This document shows, piece after piece, positions 42,095-50,382 of a DNA stretch of 64,000 nt. The notes beneath the pieces were generated by a model. The model saw only the letters and a list, made by a program, of their open reading frames with translations. It ran no database searches and was not told the origin of the DNA. Source of the stretch: Flavobacterium sp. HSC-61S13 (GTDB taxonomy: Bacteria; Bacteroidota; Bacteroidia; Flavobacteriales; Flavobacteriaceae); NCBI RefSeq assembly GCF_024171535.1, contig NZ_JALJZV010000017.1:24360-88359 (forward strand). Reading direction: 5' to 3'. Every line of letters starts with the position of its first letter. The first letter of the stretch is position 1. The position numbers and the translations under genes were made by a program.

Positions 42095-42904
42095 ATGAGT
42101 CAAGTTGTATTGATTACTGGAGGATCATCAGGTATTGGTAAGTCCGTAGGTGAATTTCTTCAAACGAAGGGTTTTATTGTTTTTGGAACCAGTAGAAATC
42201 CCGATAAGATCAACAATTCGGCATTTCCATTAGTGGCTATGGATGTTCGAGATTCGGCATCGATAAAACGTGGAGTGGAGGAAGTTTTGAAACAGACCGG
42301 GCACATCGATATTTTAATCAATAATGCCGGTGTCGGTATAACAGGAGCTTTGGAAGAAATTCCAACTGAAGAAATAGTAAACAATTTTAGCACCAACCTG
42401 TTTGGGCCAATTGAAGTGATGAAAGCGGTTTTGCCAAGTATGCGCGATCAAAACAAGGGATTGATCATCAACATTACTTCGATAGCGGGTTATATGGGAT
42501 TGCCTTTTCGCAGTGTTTATTCTGCATCTAAGGGTGCTTTGGAAATTATAACCGAAGCTTTGAGGATGGAAGTAAAACCGTTTGGTATTCAGATCACCAA
42601 TGTCGCTCCGGGTGATTTTGCGACGAATATTGCTTCAGGTCGATATCATGCTCCTTTGCTCGAAAACTCCCCGTATAAAGAGGTTTATGGAGCTACTTTG
42701 AGTATGATGGATCAGCACGTGGATTCAGGTAGCAATCCGCAACAAATGGCTGATGCTATTTATTCAATCATTTTAAATCCAAAACCGAAAATTCATTATA
42801 AAGTCGGTGCATTTATGCAGAAGTTTTCCATCGTTTTAAAACGGGTACTTCCAGATAAAACGTATGAAAAGTTATTGATGAATCACTATAAAATTAAAGA
42901 ATAA
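42095..42904 (+). CDS. Short-chain dehydrogenase/reductase
   Basis: A 269-residue classical SDR. NAD(P) binding: VLITGGSSGIGKSVGEFL, structural motif INNAGVG, catalytic Ser in INITSIAGYMG and the YSASKGA pair of Tyr and Lys. The C-terminus has the ANPxx-like VAPGDFATNI loop. TSRN after the second strand suggests NADPH preference. Substrate unknown. Many relatives act on lipids or sugars. A -7 box TATCTTTG (42070-42077) lies 17 bp upstream of the ATG. Confidence 0.9.
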   Translation: MSQVVLITGGSSGIGKSVGEFLQTKGFIVFGTSRNPDKINNSAFPLVAMDVRDSASIKRGVEEVLKQTGHIDILINNAGVGITGALEEIPTEEIVNNFSTNLFGPIEVMKAVLPSMRDQNKGLIINITSIAGYMGLPFRSVYSASKGALEIITEALRMEVKPFGIQITNVAPGDFATNIASGRYHAPLLENSPYKEVYGATLSMMDQHVDSGSNPQQMADAIYSIILNPKPKIHYKVGAFMQKFSIVLKRVLPDKTYEKLLMNHYKIKE

Positions 42905-42971
42905 CACCCTCTATTATACTGGTATAAATTGTATTTTTGAAAAATTATAACTCAACTAATAAATCCTATTT

Positions 42972-43628
42972 ATGAAATTTTTTATTGACACCGCCAATTT
43001 AGAACAAATTAAAGAAGCTCAGGCTTTAGGCGTATTGGATGGAGTAACGACAAATCCATCGTTAATGGCCAAGGAAGGAATTACCGGCGCGGCAAATATC
43101 CTGAATCACTATTCGACAATCTGTAGTTTAGTAGATGGAGATGTGAGTGCTGAAGTGATTGCTACGGACTATGAAGGTATGGTGGCACAAGGTGAAGAAT
43201 TGGCAAAATTACACGATCAAATTGTAGTGAAATTACCAATGACACAAGACGGAATTAAAGCTTGTAAATATTTTTCATCCAAGGGTATTAAAACGAATGT
43301 GACTTTGGTTTTCTCAGCAGGACAAGCACTTTTAGCTGCAAAAGCTGGAGCAACCTATGTCTCGCCATTTATTGGAAGATTAGACGATATTTCGACAGAT
43401 GGGTTAATTCTAATTCAAGAAATACGTCAGATTTATGATAATTATGGTTTCCAAACTCAAATATTAGCTGCATCTGTACGTCATACGATGCATATTGTGA
43501 ATTGTGCCAAAATTGGAGCAGATGTTATGACAGGACCTTTGTCGGCTATTTTAGGCTTGTTAAAACACCCGTTGACCGATAGCGGACTCGCGCAGTTTTT
43601 ATTGGATTACCAAAAGGGGAATAGTTAA
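42972..43628 (+). CDS. fsa: Transaldolase-like fructose-6-phosphate aldolase
   Basis: A 218-residue class I aldolase of the small transaldolase (TalC/Fsa) type. Motifs: [46 protein letters not shown] with the Schiff-base lysine in [19 protein letters not shown] region, and [12 protein letters not shown]. Its role is either dihydroxyacetone transfer in the pentose-phosphate pathway or F6P cleavage. The sequence alone does not separate these. The stop codon is followed directly by short repeats. Confidence 0.9.
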   Translation: MKFFIDTANLEQIKEAQALGVLDGVTTNPSLMAKEGITGAANILNHYSTICSLVDGDVSAEVIATDYEGMVAQGEELAKLHDQIVVKLPMTQDGIKACKYFSSKGIKTNVTLVFSAGQALLAAKAGATYVSPFIGRLDDISTDGLILIQEIRQIYDNYGFQTQILAASVRHTMHIVNCAKIGADVMTGPLSAILGLLKHPLTDSGLAQFLLDYQKGNS

Positions 43629-43812
43629 TTCGTAATTCGTAATTCGTGAGTCGTGAGTCGTAATTCGTCGTAATTCGTCGTAATTCGTAGCGATGATGCT
43701 TACATTTTAAAAATAATATATAGAATTTTCCAAATACCTCTACTTGGGGTATTTGGGCAATTCTCCACTTACTCAGTAAAAAGAGTGAAATCGTAAATCG
43801 AGAGTCGTGAGT
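43627..43812. repeat. Degenerate AATTCGT / GAGTCGT repeat cluster
   Basis: Immediately after the aldolase stop there are about eight copies of 7-10-bp units TAATTCG and GTGAGTCG (43627-43690). A hairpin CCAAATACC / GGTATTTGG follows (43730-43756), then another short group (TCGTAAATCGAGAGTCGTGAG, within 43791-43812). Related motifs occur after the LytTR gene (21158-21186) and, inverted, after trmH (45998-46012). Confidence 0.8.
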
Positions 43813-43877
43813 TTCGATAGATTTATCATTCTTATATCGAATTAAGTTTTCTTTACTATTTGCTTATTCCCATATCA

Positions 43878-44520
43878 AAGCCTATATGCCCATTTGCACA
43901 TACGCGAATTCGCTTTATCACGTAAAAATGGAATAACCTTTCAACTTATCAGCATTTAAAGCCTATATGCCCATTTGCACATACGCGAATTCGCTTTATC
44001 ACGTAAAAAGGGAACAGCCTTTCAACTTATCAGCATTTAAAGCCTATATGCCCATTTGCACATACGCGAATTCGCTTTATCACGTAAAAATGGAATAACC
44101 TTTCAACTTATCAGCATTTAAAGCCTATATGCCCATTTGCACATACGCGAATTCGCTTTATCACGTAAAAATGGAACAGCCTTTCAACTTATTTGCATTT
44201 AAAAGCCTATATGCCCATTTGCACATACGCGAATTCGCTTTATCACGTAAAAATGGAACAGCCTTTCAACTTATCAGCATTTAAAGCCTATATGCCCATT
44301 TGCACATACGCGAATTCGCTTTATCACGTAAAAATGGAATAGCCTTTCAACTTATCTGCATTTAAAGCCCATTAGCGAATCGGCGTATCAGCATTTAAAG
44401 CCTATATGCCCATTTGCACATACGCGAATTCGCTTTATCACGTAAAAATGGAACAGTCATTCAACTTATCAGCATTTAAAGCCTATATGCCCATCGGCGA
44501 ATCGGCGTATCAGCGTATTA
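43878..44520. repeat. 81-bp tandem repeat array, about eight copies
   Basis: Copies start (at CCTATATGCC) at 43881, 43962, 44043, 44124, 44206, 44287, 44401 and 44482, with period 81 (once 82). A shortened copy lies at 44368-44400 and the last copy is cut at 44497. The unit holds the perfect 10-bp palindrome GCGAATTCGC, TATCACGTAAAAA and CTTTCAACTTATCAGCA. The last parts contain GGCGTATCAGCGTATTAGC. The copies differ by a few bases. The array carries no reading frame and ends 8 bp before the sirtuin stop codon, between two convergent genes. Confidence 0.95.
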
Positions 44521-44528
44521 GCTTTCAC

Positions 44529-45230
44529 TCAAAGTGTTTGTCCCCAACTGATGATTTCTTCTTTGATCATTTTTAAACCTCTACTAGCTTTTTCAGGGAT
44601 TATCTTAAGATGTTGGTAACTGTGTGCTATTGGTGCAGGTTTGGGGTCGATATAGTACACTACAGCTTCTTCAGGTGCATAATCCATTAGTGAAGCAGCG
44701 GGATAGACCTGTAATGAAGTTCCGATGACAATAACAAAATCGGCTTCTTTTACGAAATCTATGGCGCGTTCGAATTCTGGGACGGCTTCTCCAAACCATA
44801 CGATATCTGGGCGTAAGGCATCTCCCTGATCATTGCGATCAAGGCTGGTTAAATCGGTTGTCCAATCCAAGGTCAATTTGGCATCTCGAACACTTCGCAC
44901 TTTTAATAGTTCGCCGTGTAAGTGAATAACATTTTGACTACCTGCACGCTCGTGTAAATCGTCGACATTTTGCGTTATGACAGTCATCTTAAAGTCATTC
45001 TGTAAATCAGCTAAGATATGATGTCCTTCATTAGGACTTACTTCTAATAATTGCTTACGACGTTGATTGTAAAAATCTAAGACTAGTTCCTTGTTTTTAT
45101 TCCACCCTTCGGGGGAAGCTACCTCCATAACATCGTGTCCTTCCCAAATGCCGTCTGCATCTCTAAAGGTATTTATACCGCTCTCGGCACTCATGCCAGC
45201 ACCAGAAAGTACGACTAACTTTTTTTCCAT
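44529..45230 (-). CDS. cobB: SIR2-family NAD-dependent deacylase without zinc cysteines
   Basis: A 233-residue sirtuin. NAD-binding motifs: LVVLSGAGMSAESGINTFRDADG, ITQNVDDLHERAGS, catalytic His in IHLHGEL, IVWFGEAVP, and VIGTSLQVYPAASL. The YxxR pattern in FYNQRRKQ (about residues 54-57) is that of class III desuccinylases and demalonylases. The chain has no cysteine at all, so the usual four-Cys zinc site in the small domain is absent; that region reads KVRSVRDAKLTLDW. The gene ends beside the 81-bp repeat array. Confidence 0.9.
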   Translation of the reverse strand: MEKKLVVLSGAGMSAESGINTFRDADGIWEGHDVMEVASPEGWNKNKELVLDFYNQRRKQLLEVSPNEGHHILADLQNDFKMTVITQNVDDLHERAGSQNVIHLHGELLKVRSVRDAKLTLDWTTDLTSLDRNDQGDALRPDIVWFGEAVPEFERAIDFVKEADFVIVIGTSLQVYPAASLMDYAPEEAVVYYIDPKPAPIAHSYQHLKIIPEKASRGLKMIKEEIISWGQTL

Positions 45231-45239
45231 GTCTTTTTA

Positions 45240-45270
45240 TTGTAAACCGATTACGGTGTTGTTATCTTTG
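45240..45270 (+). promoter_or_regulatory. Promoter of trmH
   Basis: TTG (45240-45242), 20 bp, TATCTTTG (45263-45270), 28 bp before the ATG. This is a good match to the Bacteroidota consensus. Confidence 0.75.
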
Positions 45271-45297
45271 TTGATTCAAGAAAGTTAATACTAAATA

Positions 45298-45981
45298 ATG
45301 ATTTCTACCAACAAACTATTTCAAAATATAGACTACTTAAATTATTTAGAAGATTTTATCACTGAAAATCGAAAAGCGGGATTTATAGAAGTTTTAAAAA
45401 ACAGAACCAAACATTTTACTATAGTAACGGAAGATTTGTTTCAGTTGCACAATACGAGTGCGGTGATGCGAAGTTGCGAAGTTTTTGGGCTTCAAGATTT
45501 GCATGTGATCGAGGAAAATATGGGAAAAACCATCGATAAAGAAATTGCGATGGGAGCAGAGAAGTGGGTGGATATCCACAGGCACAACTCCAGTCAAAAT
45601 TGTATCGATCATTTGCGGTCAAAAGGCTATCAGATCGTTGCGACAACGCCACATGCGGATTCCAGTCTATTAGAAAATTTCGATATATCCAAACCCGCAG
45701 CCTTGTTCTTTGGAACAGAGCGATCTGGTTTGTCAGATGAGATCATTAATCAAGCGGACAGTTATATTAAAATTCCGATGGTTGGATTTACGGAGAGTTT
45801 AAATATTTCGGTTTCGGCTGCTATAGTGATTCAAGATATCACAACGCGATTGCGAAATTCTGAAATAGAGTGGAAGTTAACAGCGGAAGAGCTGTTGGAA
45901 AAGAGAATTGATTGGGCCAGAAAAACAATTAAGGATATTGATAATATTACCGATCGTTTTATACAATTGCAAGGCCTGTAG
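45298..45981 (+). CDS. trmH: tRNA 2'-O-methyltransferase TrmH (SpoU family)
   Basis: A 227-residue SPOUT methyltransferase, probably Gm18 in tRNA. Visible motifs: motif 1 LHNTSAVMRSCEVFGLQDLH (with the Asn/Arg), motif 2 AALFFGTERSGLSDEII and motif 3 IPMVGFTESLNISVSAAIV, which form the trefoil knot and bind SAM. The C-terminal helix (ITTRLRNSEIEWKLTAEELL onward) is typical of TrmH rather than the shorter TrmL. It has its own promoter and ends at a strong terminator. Confidence 0.9.
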   Translation: MISTNKLFQNIDYLNYLEDFITENRKAGFIEVLKNRTKHFTIVTEDLFQLHNTSAVMRSCEVFGLQDLHVIEENMGKTIDKEIAMGAEKWVDIHRHNSSQNCIDHLRSKGYQIVATTPHADSSLLENFDISKPAALFFGTERSGLSDEIINQADSYIKIPMVGFTESLNISVSAAIVIQDITTRLRNSEIEWKLTAEELLEKRIDWARKTIKDIDNITDRFIQLQGL

Positions 45982-46009
45982 TTTACTGCGACTTTTGATT
46001 CACGAATCA

Positions 46010-46055
46010 CGAAAAAAAAACAGGGTTGTCTAAAAAGACAACCCTGTTTTTTAAT
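46010..46055. terminator. Bidirectional intrinsic terminator
   Basis: Stem AAAACAGGGTTGTC / GACAACCCTGTTTT with the loop TAAAAA, A run before and T run after. It lies between convergent trmH and the TerC gene. Confidence 0.92.
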
Positions 46056-46058
46056 ATA

Positions 46059-46841
46059 TTACTTTGAACTCTTCTTACGCAGCTTCATGTTGATGAACTC
46101 TACCGCTAGTGAAAAAGCAATAGCAAAATAGAGGTACCCTTTTGGGACAGCTCCGACTTCTTGTCCAGCTAATACCGCATGAGAAATATGCATACTTTCG
46201 GTAGTCAGCATAAAACCAATAAGAATTAAGAAGGAAAGTGCTAAGATTTGAATAGATGGATTTCTATTGACGAAATTACCTACTGGTACAGCAAATATCA
46301 TCATAACAGCTACAGATACAATAACAGCTGCAATCATAATGTAAAGAGCTCCAGCAACTCCGTTGGTCATACCAACAGCGGTAAGTATACTATCTACAGA
46401 GAATATAATGTCGATCATCAGAATTTGAAACAAGATATTTCCAAAAGACTTATGAATTAATTTTTTAGTATCTATAGGGGAATCGTGATGTTCGATATGG
46501 TTTACTTTTTCGTGGATTTCCTTGGTAGATTTATAAATTAAGAAAATACCTCCGGCCAGTAAAATAATAGCTTGTCCGTTAAAGTCGGCCTTAAACCATC
46601 CCCAATCTACACTTAAGAAGGTTTGTTTCATCGCAATCAGATAGCTGACTCCAAATAACAACCCAATACGCATAAACATCGCTAAAAACAATCCAATACG
46701 GGTTGCTTTTTTTCGTTGTTCTTCCGGAAGTTTACCAGTGACTATGGAAATAAAAATGATGTTGTCAATTCCAAGAATGATTTCGAGGAATGTTAAAGTT
46801 AAAAATGCTACAATAGCATCTGCGGATAATAATACTTCCAT
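46059..46841 (-). CDS. TerC-family integral membrane protein
   Basis: A 260-residue protein with about seven transmembrane helices and the TerC signature: AFLTLTFLEIILGIDNIIFI, with the acidic metal-site residues in E-x-x-L-G-x-DN, and IDIIFSVDSILTAVGM with the paired D-x-x-F-S-x-DS motif. Family members export manganese or are linked to tellurite resistance and membrane-protein metallation. It is likely a Mn exporter, not proven here. It probably belongs to the operon murQ-DUF6095-lipoprotein-terC. Confidence 0.9.
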   Translation of the reverse strand: MEVLLSADAIVAFLTLTFLEIILGIDNIIFISIVTGKLPEEQRKKATRIGLFLAMFMRIGLLFGVSYLIAMKQTFLSVDWGWFKADFNGQAIILLAGGIFLIYKSTKEIHEKVNHIEHHDSPIDTKKLIHKSFGNILFQILMIDIIFSVDSILTAVGMTNGVAGALYIMIAAVIVSVAVMMIFAVPVGNFVNRNPSIQILALSFLILIGFMLTTESMHISHAVLAGQEVGAVPKGYLYFAIAFSLAVEFINMKLRKKSSK

Positions 46842-46857
46842 ATTTAGTTTTAATAGA

Positions 46858-47232
46858 TTATTCGGAAACCTTTTCGATAACTCCGCGTTGTTTTTTTGCG
46901 TCTCCGACTATACCGTATTCAAAGGTATAGGTTTTGCCCTCGGTGGTTAAGATCTTCATGCTAACGGCTTTCTGTTCTGCTCTATTCTTCGGATTAACTT
47001 TTTGCAATACATATTCACAATCGTTAATCCATCGAATACTAGAAGTATCAACCTGTCCTTCAAATGTTTCGATTTCAATACTGTCATTTCTGACAAATCT
47101 CGAGGTTTTTTTGACTCCATCGATTTCTGTTTCGAAGACAAATGTTCCTGTTTTAAAATCTTTACAATTGCGTTCTTGTTGATAACAAGACACCAATACC
47201 AGGGATAAAGGTATAAAAAAAAGCATTCTCAT
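46858..47232 (-). CDS. Small hypothetical lipoprotein
   Basis: A 124-residue predicted lipoprotein with lipobox LVSC (cysteine near residue 16). The body is all-beta in character, NCKDFKTGTFVFETEIDG, RFVRNDSIEIETFEG, WINDCEYVLQKVNP, and has two further cysteines that could pair. It resembles short flavobacterial proteins sometimes mislabelled as topoisomerase IV fragments. No function is known. It lies 16 bp before terC and 26 bp after the DUF6095 gene. Confidence 0.7.
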   Translation of the reverse strand: MRMLFFIPLSLVLVSCYQQERNCKDFKTGTFVFETEIDGVKKTSRFVRNDSIEIETFEGQVDTSSIRWINDCEYVLQKVNPKNRAEQKAVSMKILTTEGKTYTFEYGIVGDAKKQRGVIEKVSE

Positions 47233-47258
47233 GATGTATGTTGTTTTAAATTCTGAAA

Positions 47259-47504
47259 TTATTTGCCAAATAAGGATTTCATTAAGGTTTGTATACCCTT
47301 AAAAAAAAGAAACATTGAAGTGATGCACATAAAAATACCAAGTCCTAATACAAAATAATAAAAAGGGTGATTGGGGTTTTTAAAAGCACTATTGATCACA
47401 ACGGGTCCTACAAACATTAATGGGAGTGTAAGTGCTAGAAATTTGATCCCTTTAACCAGAAACTTTCTATTCGTGTGCTGCTGTTGTTCTTCTTTTTCTT
47501 CCAT
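47259..47504 (-). CDS. DUF6095-family membrane protein
   Basis: An 81-residue protein with a hydrophilic N-terminus (EEKEEQQQHTNRK) and two transmembrane helices (about 22-42 and 50-70): FLALTLPLMFVGPVVINSAF and FYYFVLGLGIFMCITSMFLF. It matches the short DUF6095 proteins found next to murQ in flavobacteria. It starts 5 bp after the murQ stop, so translation is probably coupled. Function unknown. Confidence 0.8.
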   Translation of the reverse strand: MEEKEEQQQHTNRKFLVKGIKFLALTLPLMFVGPVVINSAFKNPNHPFYYFVLGLGIFMCITSMFLFFKGIQTLMKSLFGK

Positions 47505-47509
47505 CGGTA

Positions 47510-48322
47510 TTATGATTTGAATTGTTCGATAGCCTTTCTTACGGTTTGATGTTGCTCTAACAAGCGGGCGGCTTCTTCTGCAGTTAGGTTCAAGGTGGTA
47601 CTGATGATTTGTATACCTCGTTGTATTAATTTTGCATTGGTCATTTTCATATCGACCATTTTATTTCCTTTGACTTTGCCTAATTGGATCATCGCAGTGG
47701 TTGAGATCATGTTAAGTACGAGCTTTTGAGCGGTACCGGCCTTCATGCGGGAGCTTCCAGTAATCAATTCAGGACCTACAACAACCTCTATAGGATAGTC
47801 GGCAACGACGCTTAAGGGGCTATTTTGGTTGGATGTTATACAGGCTGTGGCGATTTGATTTTTAGTACATTGTTTTAATGCTTCGATCACATAAGGGGTA
47901 GTGCCTGATGCGGCAATACCAATTACGATGTCTTTGGAGTTTATGTGAAACTGTTGCAAATCTAACCATCCTTGTTGTGGGTGATCTTCGGCATTTTCAA
48001 CGGCATTTCTAATAGCTTGATCACCACCAGCTATAAGTCCTATAACCACATTGGAATCGACACCAAAGGTAGGGGGGCATTCGGAGGCATCTAAAATACC
48101 CATTCTCCCCGAAGTTCCTGCTCCTATATAAAAAAGACGTCCTCCATTTTTAAGGCAATGAACTACTTGAACGATTACCGCTTCAATTTGAGGCAACGCC
48201 TTTTCAACAGCCAAAGGAACTGTTTTGTCTTCGGTATTGATATGCCTTAATACTTCTGAAATAGACATTTTTTCTAAATCATTATAGGCGGAATCCTGCT
48301 CGGTAGTTTTAATAAAACTCAT
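47510..48322 (-). CDS. murQ: N-acetylmuramic acid 6-phosphate etherase MurQ
   Basis: Cleaves MurNAc-6-phosphate to GlcNAc-6-phosphate and D-lactate in cell-wall recycling. The SIS-domain motifs are clear: GRLFYIGAGTSGRMGILDASECPPTFG (split around GAGTSGRMG), VIGIAASGTTPYVIEAL, GSSRMKAGTAQKLVLNMIST and the C-terminal helix block TAEEAARLLEQ. At 270 residues it is slightly shorter than E. coli MurQ (about 298). It is the first gene of a four-gene unit and has a good promoter. Confidence 0.95.
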   Translation of the reverse strand: MSFIKTTEQDSAYNDLEKMSISEVLRHINTEDKTVPLAVEKALPQIEAVIVQVVHCLKNGGRLFYIGAGTSGRMGILDASECPPTFGVDSNVVIGLIAGGDQAIRNAVENAEDHPQQGWLDLQQFHINSKDIVIGIAASGTTPYVIEALKQCTKNQIATACITSNQNSPLSVVADYPIEVVVGPELITGSSRMKAGTAQKLVLNMISTTAMIQLGKVKGNKMVDMKMTNAKLIQRGIQIISTTLNLTAEEAARLLEQHQTVRKAIEQFKS

Positions 48323-48345
48323 AGATACTTAAAAATGGATGCTCA

Positions 48346-48374
48346 CAAAGTTACATTTTTTTTGTGAGTTGCAA
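48346..48374 (-). promoter_or_regulatory. Promoter of the murQ operon
   Basis: Read on the minus strand: TTG (48374-48372), 18 bp, TAACTTTG (48353-48346), about 24 bp before the murQ start codon. Confidence 0.7.
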
Positions 48375-48537
48375 TCTATTTGTCAAGAAACCTCTTATTG
48401 TAATATAGTGCAGAAATTATGAATCGCTCATACAATAAATAGCACAATATAATCACAAACAGTAGTACTAAGACCTTAGAATACAGCGGCATTAAAATCA
48501 AGCTTCGTTTTGCTATAATTCTTTTGTTTTTTTATAG

Positions 48538-48567
48538 TTTGATATTGTTGGGAATAAACTACTTTTG
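48538..48567 (+). promoter_or_regulatory. Promoter of rnpB
   Basis: TTTG (48538-48541), 18 bp, TACTTTTG (48560-48567). The expected start about 5-7 bp downstream coincides with the 5' end of the RNase P RNA. Confidence 0.85.
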
Positions 48568-48571
48568 CAGC

Positions 48572-48880
48572 AAGCAGACTGCCCTATCGCTAGTTCGTAA
48601 GAATTAGAGGAAAGTCCGGACACCACAGAGTAGCATAGCGGGTAACACCCGTCATTAGAATTTATTCTAAGAGGACAAGTGCAACAGAAAGTATGTACAG
48701 GTAATGCTGTAGTGAAACCAGGTAAACTCTATGCGGTGAAATGCCATGTATATTTAACGCTTGAGGGCTACTCGCCCGATGTTTTAGGGGTAGGCAGATG
48801 GAGCTATCGAGTAATTGATAGCCTAGATAAATGATAGGGATGCGTATACGCATACAGAATCCGGCTTATAGGTCTGCTTT
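48572..48880 (+). ncRNA. rnpB: RNase P RNA (class A)
   Basis: Catalytic RNA of RNase P, about 309 nt. The 5' AAGCAGAC pairs with the 3' GTCTGCTT (P1). The universal core is present: GAGGAAAGTCCGGACACCAC after P3, the ACAG-x-AA region (CAACAGAAAG), TGAAACCAGGTAAACTC, and the closing ACAGAATCCGGCTTATAGG. A T run follows the last helix. It lies between the divergent murQ promoter and the rsmD 3' end, and a short adjoining minus-strand frame there is only a shadow. Confidence 0.96.
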
Positions 48881-48881
48881 T

Positions 48882-49463
48882 TTATTCTTCTTCACCGCTT
48901 TGAACCGTTTCAACTTCTTCTTCTGTAAGAAATTCGAAAAACGAAAATACGGAACCTCCATAATTCTTTTGAAAAGAATAGTTGTCTACATGTTTTAAAT
49001 CAGTGTATTTAGAGTGTTCGACTACTAACATACCCTCTGAATCCAAGATGTTGTTTTCAAAGACTAATTGGACAATGCTCTCAAATTTTTCTTTTGAAAA
49101 ATCATAAGGTGGATCGGCAAAAACGATATCGTACGATGATTTGTGTTTTTCAAGAAATTTAATCACATCAGCTTTTAAGGCTGTAATATCTAAATCCAAT
49201 TCCTTAGCGGTTTTCTTAATAAAATTGACACAGCCAAAATCACCATCTACACTAATAATTGGACCCGCCCCACGTGAAGCAAATTCATAACTGATATTAC
49301 CCGTGCCTGAGAAGAGGTCTAAGACTTTTAGTTCACTTAGATTAAAATGATTGTTGAGTACGTTAAAAAGGGATTCTTTACTCAAATCAGTAGTGGGACG
49401 AACAGGTAAATTCTTCGGTGCCGTTATTCTTCTACCTTTGTGTTGTCCAGATATAATTCTCAT
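48882..49463 (-). CDS. rsmD: 16S rRNA (guanine966-N2)-methyltransferase RsmD
   Basis: A 193-residue SAM-dependent methyltransferase of the small ribosomal subunit RNA. Motifs: MRIISGQHKGRRI opening, RPTTDLSKESLFNVL, SAM motif LDLFSGTGNISYEFASRG, and the catalytic tetrad in IVFADPPYDF. Its start overlaps the preceding DUF3822 gene by 4 bp, the standard flavobacterial pairing. Its 3' end abuts the 3' end of rnpB, with 1 bp between. Confidence 0.94.
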   Translation of the reverse strand: MRIISGQHKGRRITAPKNLPVRPTTDLSKESLFNVLNNHFNLSELKVLDLFSGTGNISYEFASRGAGPIISVDGDFGCVNFIKKTAKELDLDITALKADVIKFLEKHKSSYDIVFADPPYDFSKEKFESIVQLVFENNILDSEGMLVVEHSKYTDLKHVDNYSFQKNYGGSVFSFFEFLTEEEVETVQSGEEE

Positions 49464-50260
49464 GATTGAAATAGGGTATAATATAAATTAAAATGATTGG
49501 GTGTTGAAGTTTGGATATTCGTGTTGATATTGAGTTTTTTGATACTTAATTCACGGATGTATTTATAGGCAATTTTAAAAAACTTAGATTCCGAATCTAT
49601 CGCACCTAATAATACTAAAGGGTGAGCATCTGGATTTAGTTCTAACTGTTCGTATACAAACAAGATGTAATAGATAAAATCTTCTGCGGTTTGAAATGTA
49701 AAAGAGTTAAACAGCAGCAATTGATCGTTGTTAATCACGATCAATTCAAAATGAGTAGCTTGTAAATAGGCATAAACAACAGTTTCACTGTTATTGGAGT
49801 TGGTACTTAATAGATGTGTAACCAGGGCAGTGTTTATATTTTGGTAGGTGAATGCGCCGAATTTATCCAATAAAAAATTATTAATTGCAATATAGGGCAC
49901 ATAAACATTATTCATTTGATACAAATCCATTTCATCAAAAGCGAAAAAATCGGTAGAAAAAACTTTGGTAGAATATTGTAGATAAGCGCCCAAATTATTT
50001 TCGTCAAAAATGGATTGCGGTACAAAAGTATTTAGAGCATTATTGTGTAGCACCAAAACTTCATCATAGTCGAGGCGTAGCTTGTCATATTTGCTAAAAA
50101 TAGTCTCTAATTGCTCTTCAATAGGCAAGGCCGGTTGCAAGCTTTCGCTATGAAATTCGAGCTGTTCTTGAGTGAGTATATCCTTAGTTAAAAAGGCAAA
50201 CTCATTCAAGGAGACTTGTATAATTAATTGACTGTAATTTTTCGGATCACTCATTGGCAT
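49460..50260 (-). CDS. DUF3822-family protein
   Basis: A 266-residue cytoplasmic protein of DUF3822, found beside rsmD across Flavobacteriia. The sequence shows two related halves with an actin-like/ASKHA look (LIIQVSLNEFAFLTKD; VVYAYLQATHFELIVINNDQLLLFNSF), and FNTAEDFIYYILFVYEQL-like segment near residue 190. No catalytic motif is visible. It is cotranscribed with rsmD, with a 4-bp overlap. Function unknown. Confidence 0.88.
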   Translation of the reverse strand: MPMSDPKNYSQLIIQVSLNEFAFLTKDILTQEQLEFHSESLQPALPIEEQLETIFSKYDKLRLDYDEVLVLHNNALNTFVPQSIFDENNLGAYLQYSTKVFSTDFFAFDEMDLYQMNNVYVPYIAINNFLLDKFGAFTYQNINTALVTHLLSTNSNNSETVVYAYLQATHFELIVINNDQLLLFNSFTFQTAEDFIYYILFVYEQLELNPDAHPLVLLGAIDSESKFFKIAYKYIRELSIKKLNINTNIQTSTPNHFNLYYTLFQS

Positions 50261-50382
50261 TTATTTTGGGGTACTACTGCTACAAATACCCGACAAATTT
50301 AAGCAAATTTTAAAGGAAGATATCCATTCCTGTTTAAAATCCTTAGTATCTTTGAAAACTAATCTGTTTTTACTTACTTATA

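Noticed and set aside
43878..44520. CRISPR array
   Set aside because: Units are 81 bp and similar along their full length, with no unique spacers of constant size, and there are no cas genes in the window.
46858..47232. DNA topoisomerase IV fragment, a label sometimes given to such proteins
   Set aside because: A 124-residue protein with a lipobox and a beta-rich body shows no topoisomerase motif.
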